From NCBI GenBank assembly GCA_031976395.1, contig DALYLJ010000006.1:1-39104 (forward strand): 39,104 nucleotides of DNA. Direction: 5' to 3'. Both the position numbers and the translations under genes were made by a program. The stretch's first letter is position 1. Every line of letters starts with the position of its first letter. This document shows positions 16,812-24,563 of the stretch, piece after piece. This stretch comes from UBA11164 sp002420085 (GTDB lineage: Bacteria; Pseudomonadota; Gammaproteobacteria; Xanthomonadales; Xanthomonadaceae). A model generated the notes under the pieces. The model was given only the letters and a program-made list of their open reading frames with translations. It was not told the origin of the DNA and did no database searches.

Positions 16812-17354
16812 GTGACCGACGCCGATGCCGATGCCGATGTACTGCCTCCAGCCATGCTGCTGGATCGCGCCATCGATGGCAGCGATGCAGCCTTCGCCCA
16901 GCTCTACCGCGACCATGCACCGGCACTTTACGCCCTGGCTCTGCGGATGACCGGCAATCGCGCCACTGCCGAGGATGTCGTTCATGACTGCTTTCTGCGG
17001 GCCTTGCGGTCGAGCAGGCATTTCCGTGGCGATGCTGCACCACGCACCTGGCTGACCCGGATCACCATCAACCTGGCCATCGATCGCATTCGTCAGCATC
17101 GGCAGTGGCAGGTCGAACCCGACGCGATCGCGGCACTGGCCACGCTGCCGTCCGAGGATCACGACACCGCCGCCGCCCTCGGCCTGCTGGCCGGCCTGAG
17201 TCCGGCGGCGCGCAGCGTGGTCTGGCTGCATGAAATGGAAGGTCATTCCCACGCCGAGATCGCCACCCTGTTCGGAACCAGCGAGAGCTGGTCGAAATCG
17301 ATCCTGTCGCGCTCGCTCAAACGCCTGCGCGCGACTCTGGAGCACGACCGATGA
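16812..17354 (+). CDS. ECF-type RNA polymerase sigma factor
   Basis: Extracytoplasmic-function sigma factor of 180 residues. Region 2 spans about 25-95 (FAQLYRDHAPALYALALRMT, then AEDVVHDCFLRAL and TWLTRITINLAIDRIR) and region 4 about 125-175 (LSPAARSVVWLHEMEG, then a helix-turn-helix SHAEIATLFGTSES). Start GTG 16812; the first ten residues are Asp/Ala-rich. The stop overlaps the ATG of the next gene (ATGA), the usual arrangement with a cognate anti-sigma factor. Target genes are not known. I looked for an ECF-style -35 (GGAAC-like) upstream of this gene and of the two downstream secreted proteins and found none convincing. Confidence 0.93.
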   Translation: MTDADADADVLPPAMLLDRAIDGSDAAFAQLYRDHAPALYALALRMTGNRATAEDVVHDCFLRALRSSRHFRGDAAPRTWLTRITINLAIDRIRQHRQWQVEPDAIAALATLPSEDHDTAAALGLLAGLSPAARSVVWLHEMEGHSHAEIATLFGTSESWSKSILSRSLKRLRATLEHDR

Positions 17355-17970
17355 TCACAGACCACCGCACCGGCCCGCCGCACCGGCCCGCCACCGTCGC
17401 TCCGCCGACCGACGACTACGCCGATGTCCGCGCCTATCTGCACGCCCTGCCCCAGCCGCTGCTGGCGCCGACACTGTGGCCACGCCTGCGGACACGACGC
17501 CGCTCGCAACGGGTCGCGTCGCACACCTGGCTGGCGATCGCAGCCGGATCCGCCGCCATGGCCTTGGCCCTCGCGCTGACCCGACCGGAGCCCTCGCCTG
17601 TCACGCTGGCACTGGCACCGGTTGGCTCGACCGGATCNNNNNNNNNNNNNNNNNNNNNNNNNNNNNNNNNNNNNNNNNNNNNNNNNNNNNNNNNNNNNNN
17701 NNNNNNNNNNNNNNNNNNNNNNNNNNNNNNNNNNNNNGACCGGAGCCCTCGCCTGTCACGCTGGCACTGGCACCGGTTGGCTCGACCGGATCGGCCTCGA
17801 TCGGATCGGAAATCGGCTCGACCGCCGGTCTGCACGCGATCGATCGCATGTTGCAGGACGGCTATGCGCGCGGCGCCTCGACCGAGCAACTGGCCCCGCT
17901 GTGGCACGCTCGCGAGCGTCTGGCCAGCAACAGTCCAGCACCATTGCCCGCCCGGCCGGTGCGCCTGTGA
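17351..17970 (+). CDS. putative one-TM anti-sigma factor, interrupted by a false assembly gap
   Basis: Starts at ATG 17351, overlapping the sigma-factor stop by four bases. As printed, 100 N interrupt it and shift the frame. The 55 bases before the gap (17583-17637) are identical to the 55 after it (17738-17792). If these are the same DNA, merging them gives a continuous 154-residue protein that ends at 17970. It has a basic N-terminal half (about 1-58), one transmembrane segment (about 59-78, TWLAIAAGSAAMALALALT) and a short periplasmic part. Position, coupling and topology suggest an anti-sigma factor that holds the ECF sigma at the membrane, but there is no zinc-binding HxxxCxxC motif, so this is inference from context. 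Confidence 0.65.
17583..17637 (+). repeat. left copy of 55-bp identical gap-flanking sequence
   Basis: Identical to 17738-17792 across the N run. Best explained as overlapping contig ends that were scaffolded rather than merged. Confidence 0.9.
17638..17737. other. assembly gap of exactly 100 N
   Basis: A round 100-base placeholder between identical ends. The true distance is probably minus 55, meaning the contigs overlap and no sequence is missing. Confidence 0.95.
17738..17792 (+). repeat. right copy of 55-bp identical gap-flanking sequence
   Basis: Second copy of the sequence at 17583-17637. Merging the two restores the reading frame of the putative anti-sigma gene. Confidence 0.9.
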
Positions 17971-18085
17971 TGTCGTCTGCGCTCGCTACGCCGTTGTCAC
18001 CGCCGTTGCCGTTCCCACCACGACCACGCCCGACGCCATGCCCGAGGCTGTGTCGCCGTCTGAAGTCCTGCATCGGAGATTCGCG

Positions 18086-19054
18086 ATGAAATCCACTTTT
18101 CTGGCACCGATCATCGACCAACCCGGCGTTCATTGGCTCAGGGTATCGGTGCTGATGCTGTTGCTGGCAAGCAGCGCCGAGGCCGCAGGCCAGGCGACCG
18201 AGCCGACACCCGCTAACGCGACCGGCCCTGGCCATGCCCGTGTCCATGACGTCGTGCAGCACACCATCGATTCGACCCTGATCGCGCTGTCCGAGCAGGG
18301 AGTGTTCGCCGCAGCCCCGGATTCACCCTTGACTGTCAGTTCGGCGCCGGCAATCCATTACGAGCTTGGCGCGGTGATCGATCTGGCCGCCAGTGATGGC
18401 GACGGTCTGCCGGTGCTGGCCGTGACGCCGGGCTCCAGCGCCGAACGCATGGGCATCCTTGCCGGCGATCGGTTTCATGTGCTCAACGACCTGCGCCTGC
18501 GTCTTCCGACTGAAGCTGGCTCGGCGGCAACCACGGCACAGGCGATCGGGGCGGCCATTGCCGGACGTGAAGGTGCCATCGAACTGACCGTGTTGCGTGC
18601 CGGTGTCGAACATGTCCTGCATGGCCGGGCACAGCCGATCACCATCCCCGGTTACACCCTGCAGATTGCCGCCGACACAGAGAATCGCTGCGGACGGGTG
18701 AGCGTATTCCCGGCGATGGCTCGCAGTGAACGCCTGTTTCCGCTGACCCTGCGCCGTGTCGATGGTGTCGAAATCGTGATCGGCCCACCCGGCTCCATCC
18801 GCGTCGAACCGGGACGGCGCCGGTTGTTGCTCTCCGAAGCCATTCCCGAAGTCGAATTCAACAGCATCGAATTGAAACAACGCACGCAGCTTCGCAACCG
18901 GCGGATGGCCGAGTTCAAGACCCTGGAGATCGACATCCTGCCAGGGTTCACCTATTACCTGGCCGCCCACCTGCACGACCCGCCGCGTCGGATCATCGAC
19001 AACGGCTACTGGCAACCGGTGATCTGGCGGATCCGTCGGGCATCATGCCGCTGN
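18086..19054 (+). CDS. secreted PDZ protein with a C-terminal two-cysteine domain (novel)
   Basis: Exported protein of 322 residues: signal sequence with hydrophobic core at about 18-33 ending AEAAG, a PDZ domain (about 92-180, with the LPVLAVTPGSSAERMGILAGD core) and a C-terminal domain (202-322) that I do not recognise. That domain starts at Cys202 and ends with Cys321-Arg322. It aligns without gaps to the next gene's product. Start ATG 18086 has GGAG upstream. The final codon is TGN with the third base in the N run; the paralogue ends Cys-Arg-TGA, so a stop here is very likely. PDZ domains in the periplasm usually recognise C-termini or exposed peptides, as in DegS and HtrA, but there is no protease domain here. 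It follows the sigma/anti-sigma pair by about 115 bases and may be its target. Confidence 0.8.
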
Positions 19055-19069
19055 NNNNNNNNNNNNNNN
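19054..19069. other. assembly gap of 16 N
   Basis: Sixteen ambiguous bases directly after the last codon of the PDZ protein. Either a hard-to-read hairpin, such as a terminator, or low coverage. Confidence 0.9.
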
Positions 19070-19154
19070 CCCGCCATTCCATTCATTCGGCACGGTCATC
19101 GACCCTGCCCCCAACCCGCCTTCGGGCGACCACCCCACACCTGGAGCAGTCACC

Positions 19155-19628
19155 ATGAAACTACCCGTGTTCCTCATGCTAGCCAGTCTCACCGCCGGTT
19201 CTGTGGCACTGGCACAATCCGGCACCGACCTGGCTGCCGTTCCCGCCAGCAGTGAAGCCGGTTGCGGCCGGATCAGCAGCTTCACTTCGATGCCACGCAG
19301 CGAAGGTCTGTTCCCGATCGTACTGCGTCGGATCGATGGCAAGGAGATCGCCGGTGGCGGCTCGCCAGCCGTCAAGGTTTCGGCCGGCAGCCACAGTCTG
19401 ATGGTGGCCGACGCCATTCCTCCGGTCGAGTTCAACAGCACCGAGCGTGCGGGCCTGCGCCAGTTGCGCAATCGCCGGATGGCACAGTTCAAGACATTCG
19501 AGGTCGTGGTCGAGCCGAACACCACCTACTACCTCGCCGCCAAGCTGGCACCGTATCCGCGCGATGTCATCAACAATGCCCATTGGCAACCGGTCATCTG
19601 GCGAACCCGATCGGAGCGTTGCCGCTGA
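19155..19628 (+). CDS. small secreted protein, paralogue of the PDZ protein's C-terminal domain
   Basis: 157 residues: signal peptide (about 1-20, cleavage near ALAQ), a short linker, then the same 121-residue domain as the preceding protein, from Cys37 to Cys156-Arg157. My hand alignment gives about 66 identities in 121 positions with no gaps, including CGR.S.F..M.RSE.LFP, VEFNS, LRNRRMA.FKT.E, TYYLAA and WQPVIWR. The two edge cysteines are kept in both, suggesting a disulfide in the oxidising periplasm. Start ATG 19155 has GGAG eight bases upstream. The tandem arrangement points to a local duplication followed by gain or loss of the PDZ domain. Function unknown. Confidence 0.85.
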   Translation: MKLPVFLMLASLTAGSVALAQSGTDLAAVPASSEAGCGRISSFTSMPRSEGLFPIVLRRIDGKEIAGGGSPAVKVSAGSHSLMVADAIPPVEFNSTERAGLRQLRNRRMAQFKTFEVVVEPNTTYYLAAKLAPYPRDVINNAHWQPVIWRTRSERCR

Positions 19629-19653
19629 TCGGATTTGCCGTTAGCCTGCCGCG

Positions 19654-20412
19654 ATGACCACCGCACTCAGTGTCAACCTCAACAAGATCGCCGTCCTGCG
19701 CAACTCGCGGGGCGGCAGCGAGCCTTCGATCGAACTGGCTGCCGAGACCGTGATCGCAGCAGGCGCCCACGGCATCACCGTGCATCCGCGTCCCGATGCC
19801 CGGCACATCCGCAGCGACGACGTCGCATCCCTGGCCGCCATCACCCGCAGACGGGTCGAGTTCAACATCGAGGGCAACCCGTTTGCGCCGCCACGGCCGG
19901 GCTATCCCGGTCTGCTGGCCCTGGCCCGATTGCATCGGCCCGACCAGATCACCCTGGTTCCCGATGACGATGGACAACTGACCTCGGATCACGGCTACCA
20001 ACTCGAACACGACGGCGCACGGCTGGCGCCCGTGGTGCAGGCATTCCGCGAGATCGGCTGTCGGGTCAGCCTGTTCGTCGATGTCGGTGCCGACCACTTC
20101 GAGATTGCACGGCGTATCGGCGTGGATCGGGTCGAACTGTATACCGGTCCCTATGCCGAAGCCCATCGACAGGCCGGTGATACCGTGAACCCCGTGCTGG
20201 GGCAGTACCGCGACACCGCCCAGGCTGCTGCCCGGGCCGGCCTGGCCATCAATGCCGGCCACGATCTCAGTCAGGCCAATCTCGGTGATTTTCTGCGCGC
20301 CGTACCGCAGGTCGCCGAAGTCTCGATCGGGCACGCGCTGATCGGCGAGGCGCTGTACGACGGCCTGGCACCCACCGTCCGCCGTTATCTGAACGTGATC
20401 GCCCAGGTCTGA
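19654..20412 (+). CDS. pdxJ: pyridoxine 5'-phosphate synthase
   Basis: Condenses 1-deoxyxylulose 5-phosphate with 3-amino-2-oxopropyl phosphate to pyridoxine 5'-phosphate, the last ring-forming step of the DXP-dependent vitamin B6 pathway. It is a TIM barrel of 252 residues. LSVNLNKIAVLRNSRGG opens the barrel, where E. coli PdxJ has VNIDHIATLRNARG; the NK variant is known from the xanthomonad and Bacteroidetes type. HGITVHPRPDARHIR, NAGHDLS and SIGHALIGEALYDGL are the other conserved stretches. It is convergent with the exbD genes, an arrangement I associate with xanthomonads. It begins 26 bases after the small secreted protein gene. Confidence 0.96.
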   Translation: MTTALSVNLNKIAVLRNSRGGSEPSIELAAETVIAAGAHGITVHPRPDARHIRSDDVASLAAITRRRVEFNIEGNPFAPPRPGYPGLLALARLHRPDQITLVPDDDGQLTSDHGYQLEHDGARLAPVVQAFREIGCRVSLFVDVGADHFEIARRIGVDRVELYTGPYAEAHRQAGDTVNPVLGQYRDTAQAAARAGLAINAGHDLSQANLGDFLRAVPQVAEVSIGHALIGEALYDGLAPTVRRYLNVIAQV

Positions 20413-20470
20413 ACGGTGGCCTGCAGCCGGCTTCGCACGAAATCGAATGGACCAGGGGCCGAAAACGACG

Positions 20471-20492
20471 ACGCCGCCCGATTGGGCGGCGT
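20471..20492. terminator. bidirectional terminator hairpin between pdxJ and exbD2
   Basis: Perfect 9-bp arms ACGCCGCCC (20471-20479) and GGGCGGCGT (20484-20492) with loop GATT, between convergent genes. The minus-strand side is followed by GTCGTCGTTTTC, the plus side by TGTCTG, so the U-tracts are weak. Confidence 0.7.
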
Positions 20493-20545
20493 TGTCTGAA
20501 GCTTCTGGCTATCACACCCCACCGAAAATCGCAGGGGCGTGAGAC

Positions 20546-20959
20546 TCAGAGCGCGTTCGATTCCACGAAGCCGATTTTTTCCATACCGGCGTTTTTGGCG
20601 GTCGCCAGCACGTCGGCCAGAACCTGATAGCTGACCTCTGGGCTGGTTTCCAACTCCAGGGTTGGCTGTGGGTCACGCCCGGCCTCGACCTGAAGCTGCA
20701 TGCCCAGTGCTGCCATCGGCAGGGGCGAGCCATCCCAGAACAACTGCCCCATCTGATCGATGCGCAGACGGATCGGCGGCGGCGGATCCTTGGGCGGTTC
20801 GAGGTTCTTGGTGGGCTGGGGCAGGTCGATGTCGATGTTGTAGGTCATCGCCGGTGCCGTCACCATGAAGATGATGAGCAACACCAGCAGGACGTCGATC
20901 AGCGGAACGACATTCATGTCGCTCTTCGCGCCCTTGCCGCCGGATACCGTGAATGCCAT
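20546..20959 (-). CDS. exbD2: ExbD/TolR-family biopolymer transport protein (second copy)
   Basis: Inner-membrane component of the TonB-ExbB-ExbD motor, which uses proton-motive force to energise outer-membrane transporters. 137 residues: short cytoplasmic N-terminus, one transmembrane helix (about 18-38) with the conserved Asp in VVPLIDVLLVLLIIFM that carries protons, and a periplasmic domain (about 60-137). Last gene of tonB-exbB-exbD1-exbD2. In Xanthomonas campestris the second ExbD is reported to be dispensable for iron uptake, so a specialised role is likely. 17 bases separate it from exbD1. Confidence 0.93.
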   Translation of the reverse strand: MAFTVSGGKGAKSDMNVVPLIDVLLVLLIIFMVTAPAMTYNIDIDLPQPTKNLEPPKDPPPPIRLRIDQMGQLFWDGSPLPMAALGMQLQVEAGRDPQPTLELETSPEVSYQVLADVLATAKNAGMEKIGFVESNAL

Positions 20960-20976
20960 GGTCGTTGCTCCCGTGC

Positions 20977-21390
20977 TCAGTCCGATGGGGTCGCCACGAA
21001 GGCGATCTTGCGGATACCCGACAGACGTGCCGTGCGCATCACATCCTGAATGATCCGATACTTGGTATCACTGTCGGCACGAATATCGACCTGCGGCTGC
21101 GGCTGTTTCTGGGCTTCGATCGCCAACTGCGATTCCAGCAGTTGGCTGTTGATCGGCTGGTCGTTCCAGTAGATCTCACCGTTGGCGCGAACCGCCAGGG
21201 TGATCGGCTGGATCGGCTTTTCGGCCTGTTCCTTCAGGGTCGCCTCCGGCAGTTCGACCTTGACCTTGTGCGCCATCAGCGGGGTGGTGACCATGAAGAT
21301 GATCAGCATCACCAGCATGACATCGACCAAGGGCACGACATTGGGTTCGGTGAACCCGCTGTCGCCGGAATCATTCGTGCTGAACGCCAT
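20977..21390 (-). CDS. exbD1: ExbD-family biopolymer transport protein (first copy)
   Basis: 137-residue partner of ExbB. The transmembrane helix (about 18-38) contains the protonatable Asp in NVVPLVDVMLVMLIIFM, and the periplasmic domain follows. It has the same length as the second copy but differs over most of the periplasmic part, so the two are old paralogues. 28 bases downstream of exbB in the same operon. Confidence 0.94.
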   Translation of the reverse strand: MAFSTNDSGDSGFTEPNVVPLVDVMLVMLIIFMVTTPLMAHKVKVELPEATLKEQAEKPIQPITLAVRANGEIYWNDQPINSQLLESQLAIEAQKQPQPQVDIRADSDTKYRIIQDVMRTARLSGIRKIAFVATPSD

Positions 21391-21418
21391 TGCCTGTCTC
21401 CGTCGGATCGGCCATCAA

Positions 21419-22255
21419 TCAACGACCGCCGGTCTGCGGACCGCCGGTTGCGTAGGAGTCATGCAGGTCGTGGGCGAACGTGTCGAACTTCTCGTTGGTA
21501 TTGCGGTTGGCCCGGTTGAAGGCGTTGTAGGCAATGACCGCAGGGATCGCCACGAACAGACCGATGGCGGTCATGATCAGCGCCTCACCGACCGGTCCGG
21601 CGACCGCTTCGATGGACGACTGGCCACTGGCGCCGATCGCGATCAGGGCGTGGTAGATGCCCCACACGGTGCCGAGCAGACCGACGAACGGCGCCGTCGA
21701 ACCGACCGTGGCCAGCAGGGTCATGCCGGTTTCGAGACGGGCGCTTTCACGGGCGACTGCCTGACGAAGGGCGCGGTCGATGAACTCGGACCGGTTGAGC
21801 ACTTCGCTCAGACGCGAGGACTCACCGCTCTTGTCATGGCGCTGGGCGGCATTGTGCGCATCCAGGGCAATCTTCGAGAACGGCTCGTTCTTCGGCTGCT
21901 GCTCCATCAGTTGGGCCGCCTCTTCGCGATTGGCGGCCTGCCAGAAGCCACGGACCACACGATCGGCGCGGGAGTTGATGACCGCATTCTTGATCGCATT
22001 GATCACGGTGAAGTACCACGAACTGAGCGACATGACGATCAGCGTGATCAGCACCGCCCACCCGACCGAGTCGAGGTTGGCGATCATGTGGTCGAAACCC
22101 ATCTGCTGGAACGCCGCTGCGTCGCTGTCGGTCAGGCCGGTGCCCAGCGTGCTGGTGGTCTGTTGTGCCGGGGTCGCCGCCAGGGTGCTGGCCGGGCTCG
22201 CGGCGGCAGGCGCGGCCTGCTCTACGGTTGCGGTGGTGTCGGTGTCCTGAAGCAT
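21419..22255 (-). CDS. exbB: ExbB/MotA/TolQ-family proton channel protein
   Basis: Inner-membrane subunit that forms the pentameric scaffold of the TonB motor. 278 residues: an Ala/Thr-rich N-terminal extension (about 1-55), a first transmembrane helix (about 64-85), a large cytoplasmic domain (about 86-165) and two further helices (about 170-195 and 205-235) with the family core GSTAPFVGLLGTVWGIYHAL and GPVGEALIMTAIGLFVAIPAV. Lies 15 bases downstream of tonB. Confidence 0.95.
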   Translation of the reverse strand: MLQDTDTTATVEQAAPAAASPASTLAATPAQQTTSTLGTGLTDSDAAAFQQMGFDHMIANLDSVGWAVLITLIVMSLSSWYFTVINAIKNAVINSRADRVVRGFWQAANREEAAQLMEQQPKNEPFSKIALDAHNAAQRHDKSGESSRLSEVLNRSEFIDRALRQAVARESARLETGMTLLATVGSTAPFVGLLGTVWGIYHALIAIGASGQSSIEAVAGPVGEALIMTAIGLFVAIPAVIAYNAFNRANRNTNEKFDTFAHDLHDSYATGGPQTGGR

Positions 22256-22270
22256 AGCGCCTACCCTTGA

Positions 22271-22936
22271 TTAAGCATCACTGAGTTTGAAGGAGATCGG
22301 GACCAATACCCAGCCGGCGACCGGCTGGCCATTCTTGAGGCCCGGGTTGAACTTCCAGGTTTTGACCGCGTCCATCGCGGCCCGGTCAAGCAGCCGGGAG
22401 CGGCTGGATTTTTCGATTTCGATGGTCGTTGGGTCGCCATTGATATCGACCAGCACCCGCAGCAGCACCTCGCCTTCCTCGCGGCGACGCAGGGCCTGTG
22501 GCGGATAGCGCGGCGGCCGCATGCGCCGGTAGCTCTGGTCTTCCGACGGACCGTAGTCAGCCGGCGGTGCCGGAGGAGCGGGTGGCGCCGGTGGCGGGGC
22601 TTCGACTGCCATCGGGCTGGGATCCTCGAACACCACCGGCGGCTCCGGCGGCGGCGGGGCCGGGGTCGGCCGTGGCCGCTCGATCACCTTCGGCGGTGGC
22701 CGCTTCGGCGGCTCCGGCGGCGGCGGCGGCGGCGGCGGTGGCGGCGGCGGTGGTTCGATGAAGGTCACCTGCACCACCTGTTCTTCGTCCTCTTCGGCTT
22801 CCTCGGTTCCGAACGGAAGCATGAGGAACATGAACACGGTGATGTGAACGCCGATCGCACAGGCGATGCCGGCCACCCGCGCCCAACTGAACGTTGCGCC
22901 GGTCTCTTCTTCTTCGTTGATGAACGTCTGCGTCAT
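22271..22936 (-). CDS. tonB: energy transducer TonB
   Basis: Spans the periplasm to pass energy from ExbB/ExbD to TonB-dependent outer-membrane receptors. 221 residues: cytoplasmic N-terminus, transmembrane anchor (about 20-42), an acidic patch (GTEEAEEDEE), a proline-rich periplasmic spacer (about 60-130, with a run of 13 Pro followed by mixed Pro/Glu/Lys repeats) and the C-terminal TonB domain (about 140-221, ending with WKFNPGLKNGQPVAGWVLVPISF). The His in the anchor (GVHITVF) matches the functionally important His of TonB. First gene of the motor operon; an inverted repeat and candidate promoter lie upstream at 23018-23042. Confidence 0.96.
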   Translation of the reverse strand: MTQTFINEEEETGATFSWARVAGIACAIGVHITVFMFLMLPFGTEEAEEDEEQVVQVTFIEPPPPPPPPPPPPPEPPKRPPPKVIERPRPTPAPPPPEPPVVFEDPSPMAVEAPPPAPPAPPAPPADYGPSEDQSYRRMRPPRYPPQALRRREEGEVLLRVLVDINGDPTTIEIEKSSRSRLLDRAAMDAVKTWKFNPGLKNGQPVAGWVLVPISFKLSDA

Positions 22937-23017
22937 GGAATCCAGTCGTCTCGTCGCCGTGGCGGTGTTCGTTATCGTTTCCGGGAAACCGCCCCGGGTT
23001 CAGCGGGAGGGTGCGAG

Positions 23018-23042
23018 TCTATACCATTCCGACCGGAATGGT
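23018..23042 (-). promoter_or_regulatory. candidate tonB promoter with overlapping inverted-repeat operator
   Basis: Arms ACCATTCC (23023-23030) and GGAATGGT (23035-23042) with centre GACC form a perfect 8-bp inverted repeat. On the minus strand its end runs into TGGTATAGA (23026-23018), an extended -10 box, so a bound protein would cover the promoter. It lies between the TPR gene stop and tonB. It does not match a Fur box that I can recognise. Confidence 0.5.
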
Positions 23043-23059
23043 CATCACCCGTTCACGGT

Positions 23060-24346
23060 TCATCGGGAAGCAGCGGCCAGACCCTTCTGGGCCTGCTCCT
23101 GGTGGCTGCCCGGATGCTTGAGGGCTTCGCGATAGGCGGCTGCGGCAGCCGCCTTGTTGCGCAAGCCATAGAGTTCGATGTTGCCGAGCGTCACGTGGCC
23201 GTCGCCCGGATTCTCAAGACCCTGCTGCAGGGCCTTCTGAATCGCGGTCTTGGCTTCGGGGAAACGCTCCTCGTTGTAGTAGACACGCGCCAGGTTGAGC
23301 GCAGTGCGGCCGTCGCTGGCGAATTCGACCGCCTTCGTCCAGGCGCTGATCGCCGGCTCGATCTGATCACTGAAATAGTAGGACTGGCCGAGCAGGTTGT
23401 AGACCTGATGGCCCGGCTTGAGGATGCCCTTGTCGAGACCCTCGTTGATGATCGCGATGGTCTTGGCTTCCTGGCCTTCCATGTTGTAGTAGACCCGGTA
23501 CAGCCGCTCGTAGTCCTCTTCCGCCGTGAAGATGCCACGCGCCTTGGCATCTTCCAGCAGGGCGACCGCCTGCTCGGTCTGATCGAGATCGAGGTACATG
23601 CTGGCCATGTTGACCAGCAGCGGCTTGTCGTTCGGATCCACCGCCAGCAACTGCTTGCCGACTTCGATCGCCTCGGGCAGCTTCTCGGCTTCCACGTAGA
23701 CGGCGAGCAGCAGCTTGCGCCAGTTGGGATTGGCATCGGCTACTTCGGCCAGGACTTCGTTGATTGCTGCGGCGGCCTCGTCGTAACGTTCAAGGCGATA
23801 CAGCGACTGGGCGCGGATCATCCGGTACTCGGGGTTGGTCGAGCCGGACTCATCGAAGAACCGCTCCATGACCGCCAGCGCCTCGTCTTCACGCTCCTCG
23901 AAGCCGTACCACTGGGCGAGCAGCAGCATGCTCTGGAAATGCTGCTCGTTGGCCATCGCCTCGCTGGCGATCGCCTTGGTGAGATAGTCGATGGCCGTGG
24001 CAAGGTCGTCGCGCTCGTTGCTGACTTCGGCCATCATCCGGTTGGCCATAGCCTGGGGGTAATCACCGGCCTTGGCATTGCCGAGCAGTTCCTGGGCGAT
24101 CGACTCGACCTTGGTCATGTCGTCCTCGCCGTAGGCATCAAACATGTCCTGGACTTTCTTCTGGATGCGCGAGTTGGCCCGGATGACCGGCTCCTTCCGA
24201 GTGGCATTCGGGTAGGGCGCTTCTTCCTTCTCGGCCTTGCCTCGTTCCGAACGCTGGGCCATGGCCGGCTCAGGGGCCGCCAACGCGGCGGCGAACAGCA
24301 GCGCGGTGGCGAGGAAGACCGAATTGAGGAGTCTGGACTGGTTCAT
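23060..24346 (-). CDS. periplasmic TPR-repeat protein of the TonB cluster
   Basis: Exported protein of 428 residues: signal peptide (about 1-30, ending PAMAQ), a charged Lys/Glu linker, then about ten helix-pair tetratricopeptide repeats to the end (clear units around LYRLERYDEAAAAI, YLDLDQTEQAVALLEDA and VYYNEERFPEAKTAIQKAL). TPR proteins form protein-binding superhelices. Genes for such proteins next to tonB-exbB-exbD occur in several gammaproteobacteria, for example TtpA of Vibrio and Shewanella, where it is needed for one TonB system. A similar role as a periplasmic partner of TonB is inferred from position. It has its own candidate promoter. Confidence 0.85.
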   Translation of the reverse strand: MNQSRLLNSVFLATALLFAAALAAPEPAMAQRSERGKAEKEEAPYPNATRKEPVIRANSRIQKKVQDMFDAYGEDDMTKVESIAQELLGNAKAGDYPQAMANRMMAEVSNERDDLATAIDYLTKAIASEAMANEQHFQSMLLLAQWYGFEEREDEALAVMERFFDESGSTNPEYRMIRAQSLYRLERYDEAAAAINEVLAEVADANPNWRKLLLAVYVEAEKLPEAIEVGKQLLAVDPNDKPLLVNMASMYLDLDQTEQAVALLEDAKARGIFTAEEDYERLYRVYYNMEGQEAKTIAIINEGLDKGILKPGHQVYNLLGQSYYFSDQIEPAISAWTKAVEFASDGRTALNLARVYYNEERFPEAKTAIQKALQQGLENPGDGHVTLGNIELYGLRNKAAAAAAYREALKHPGSHQEQAQKGLAAASR

Positions 24347-24398
24347 GGCAGGGGCCGGATCGTGGTCGGAACCGGAAATCGTAAACAGGTAGTCGGCT

Positions 24399-24428
24399 AG
24401 AGTACCGTGTTGCAGAGTAAATACTCAA
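24399..24428 (-). promoter_or_regulatory. candidate promoter of the TPR gene
   Basis: Minus-strand TTGAGT (24428-24423) and TACTCT (24404-24399) are 18 bases apart. The small palindrome GAGTA-AA-TACTC (24416-24427) overlaps the -35 box. The start codon is about 50 bases downstream. The remainder of 24347-24563 shows nothing else. Confidence 0.45.
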
Positions 24429-24563
24429 GTGCGTTGTCGTTCGGACAGTCGGACCGTGATCGGGTTAACGGTCATGCGCCAGGGCTGACCTCGTCGATGC
24501 CGGCCACGTCGGCCGCCCGAACAGTGTCAGCAGACCACACGTGAAGCGACGGTCGACGTGCGG

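Noticed and set aside
16622..18085. ECF-type promoter motifs (GGAAC-like -35, CGTC or TCTGA -10) upstream of the sigma gene or the PDZ gene.
   Set aside because: GGAAT near 16623 and GTCTGA near 18057 occur, but neither has a partner box at 16-17 bases' spacing.
22640..22770. GGC-rich simple repeat in tonB as a possible microsatellite.
   Set aside because: It encodes the normal proline-rich spacer of TonB and is explained by the protein.
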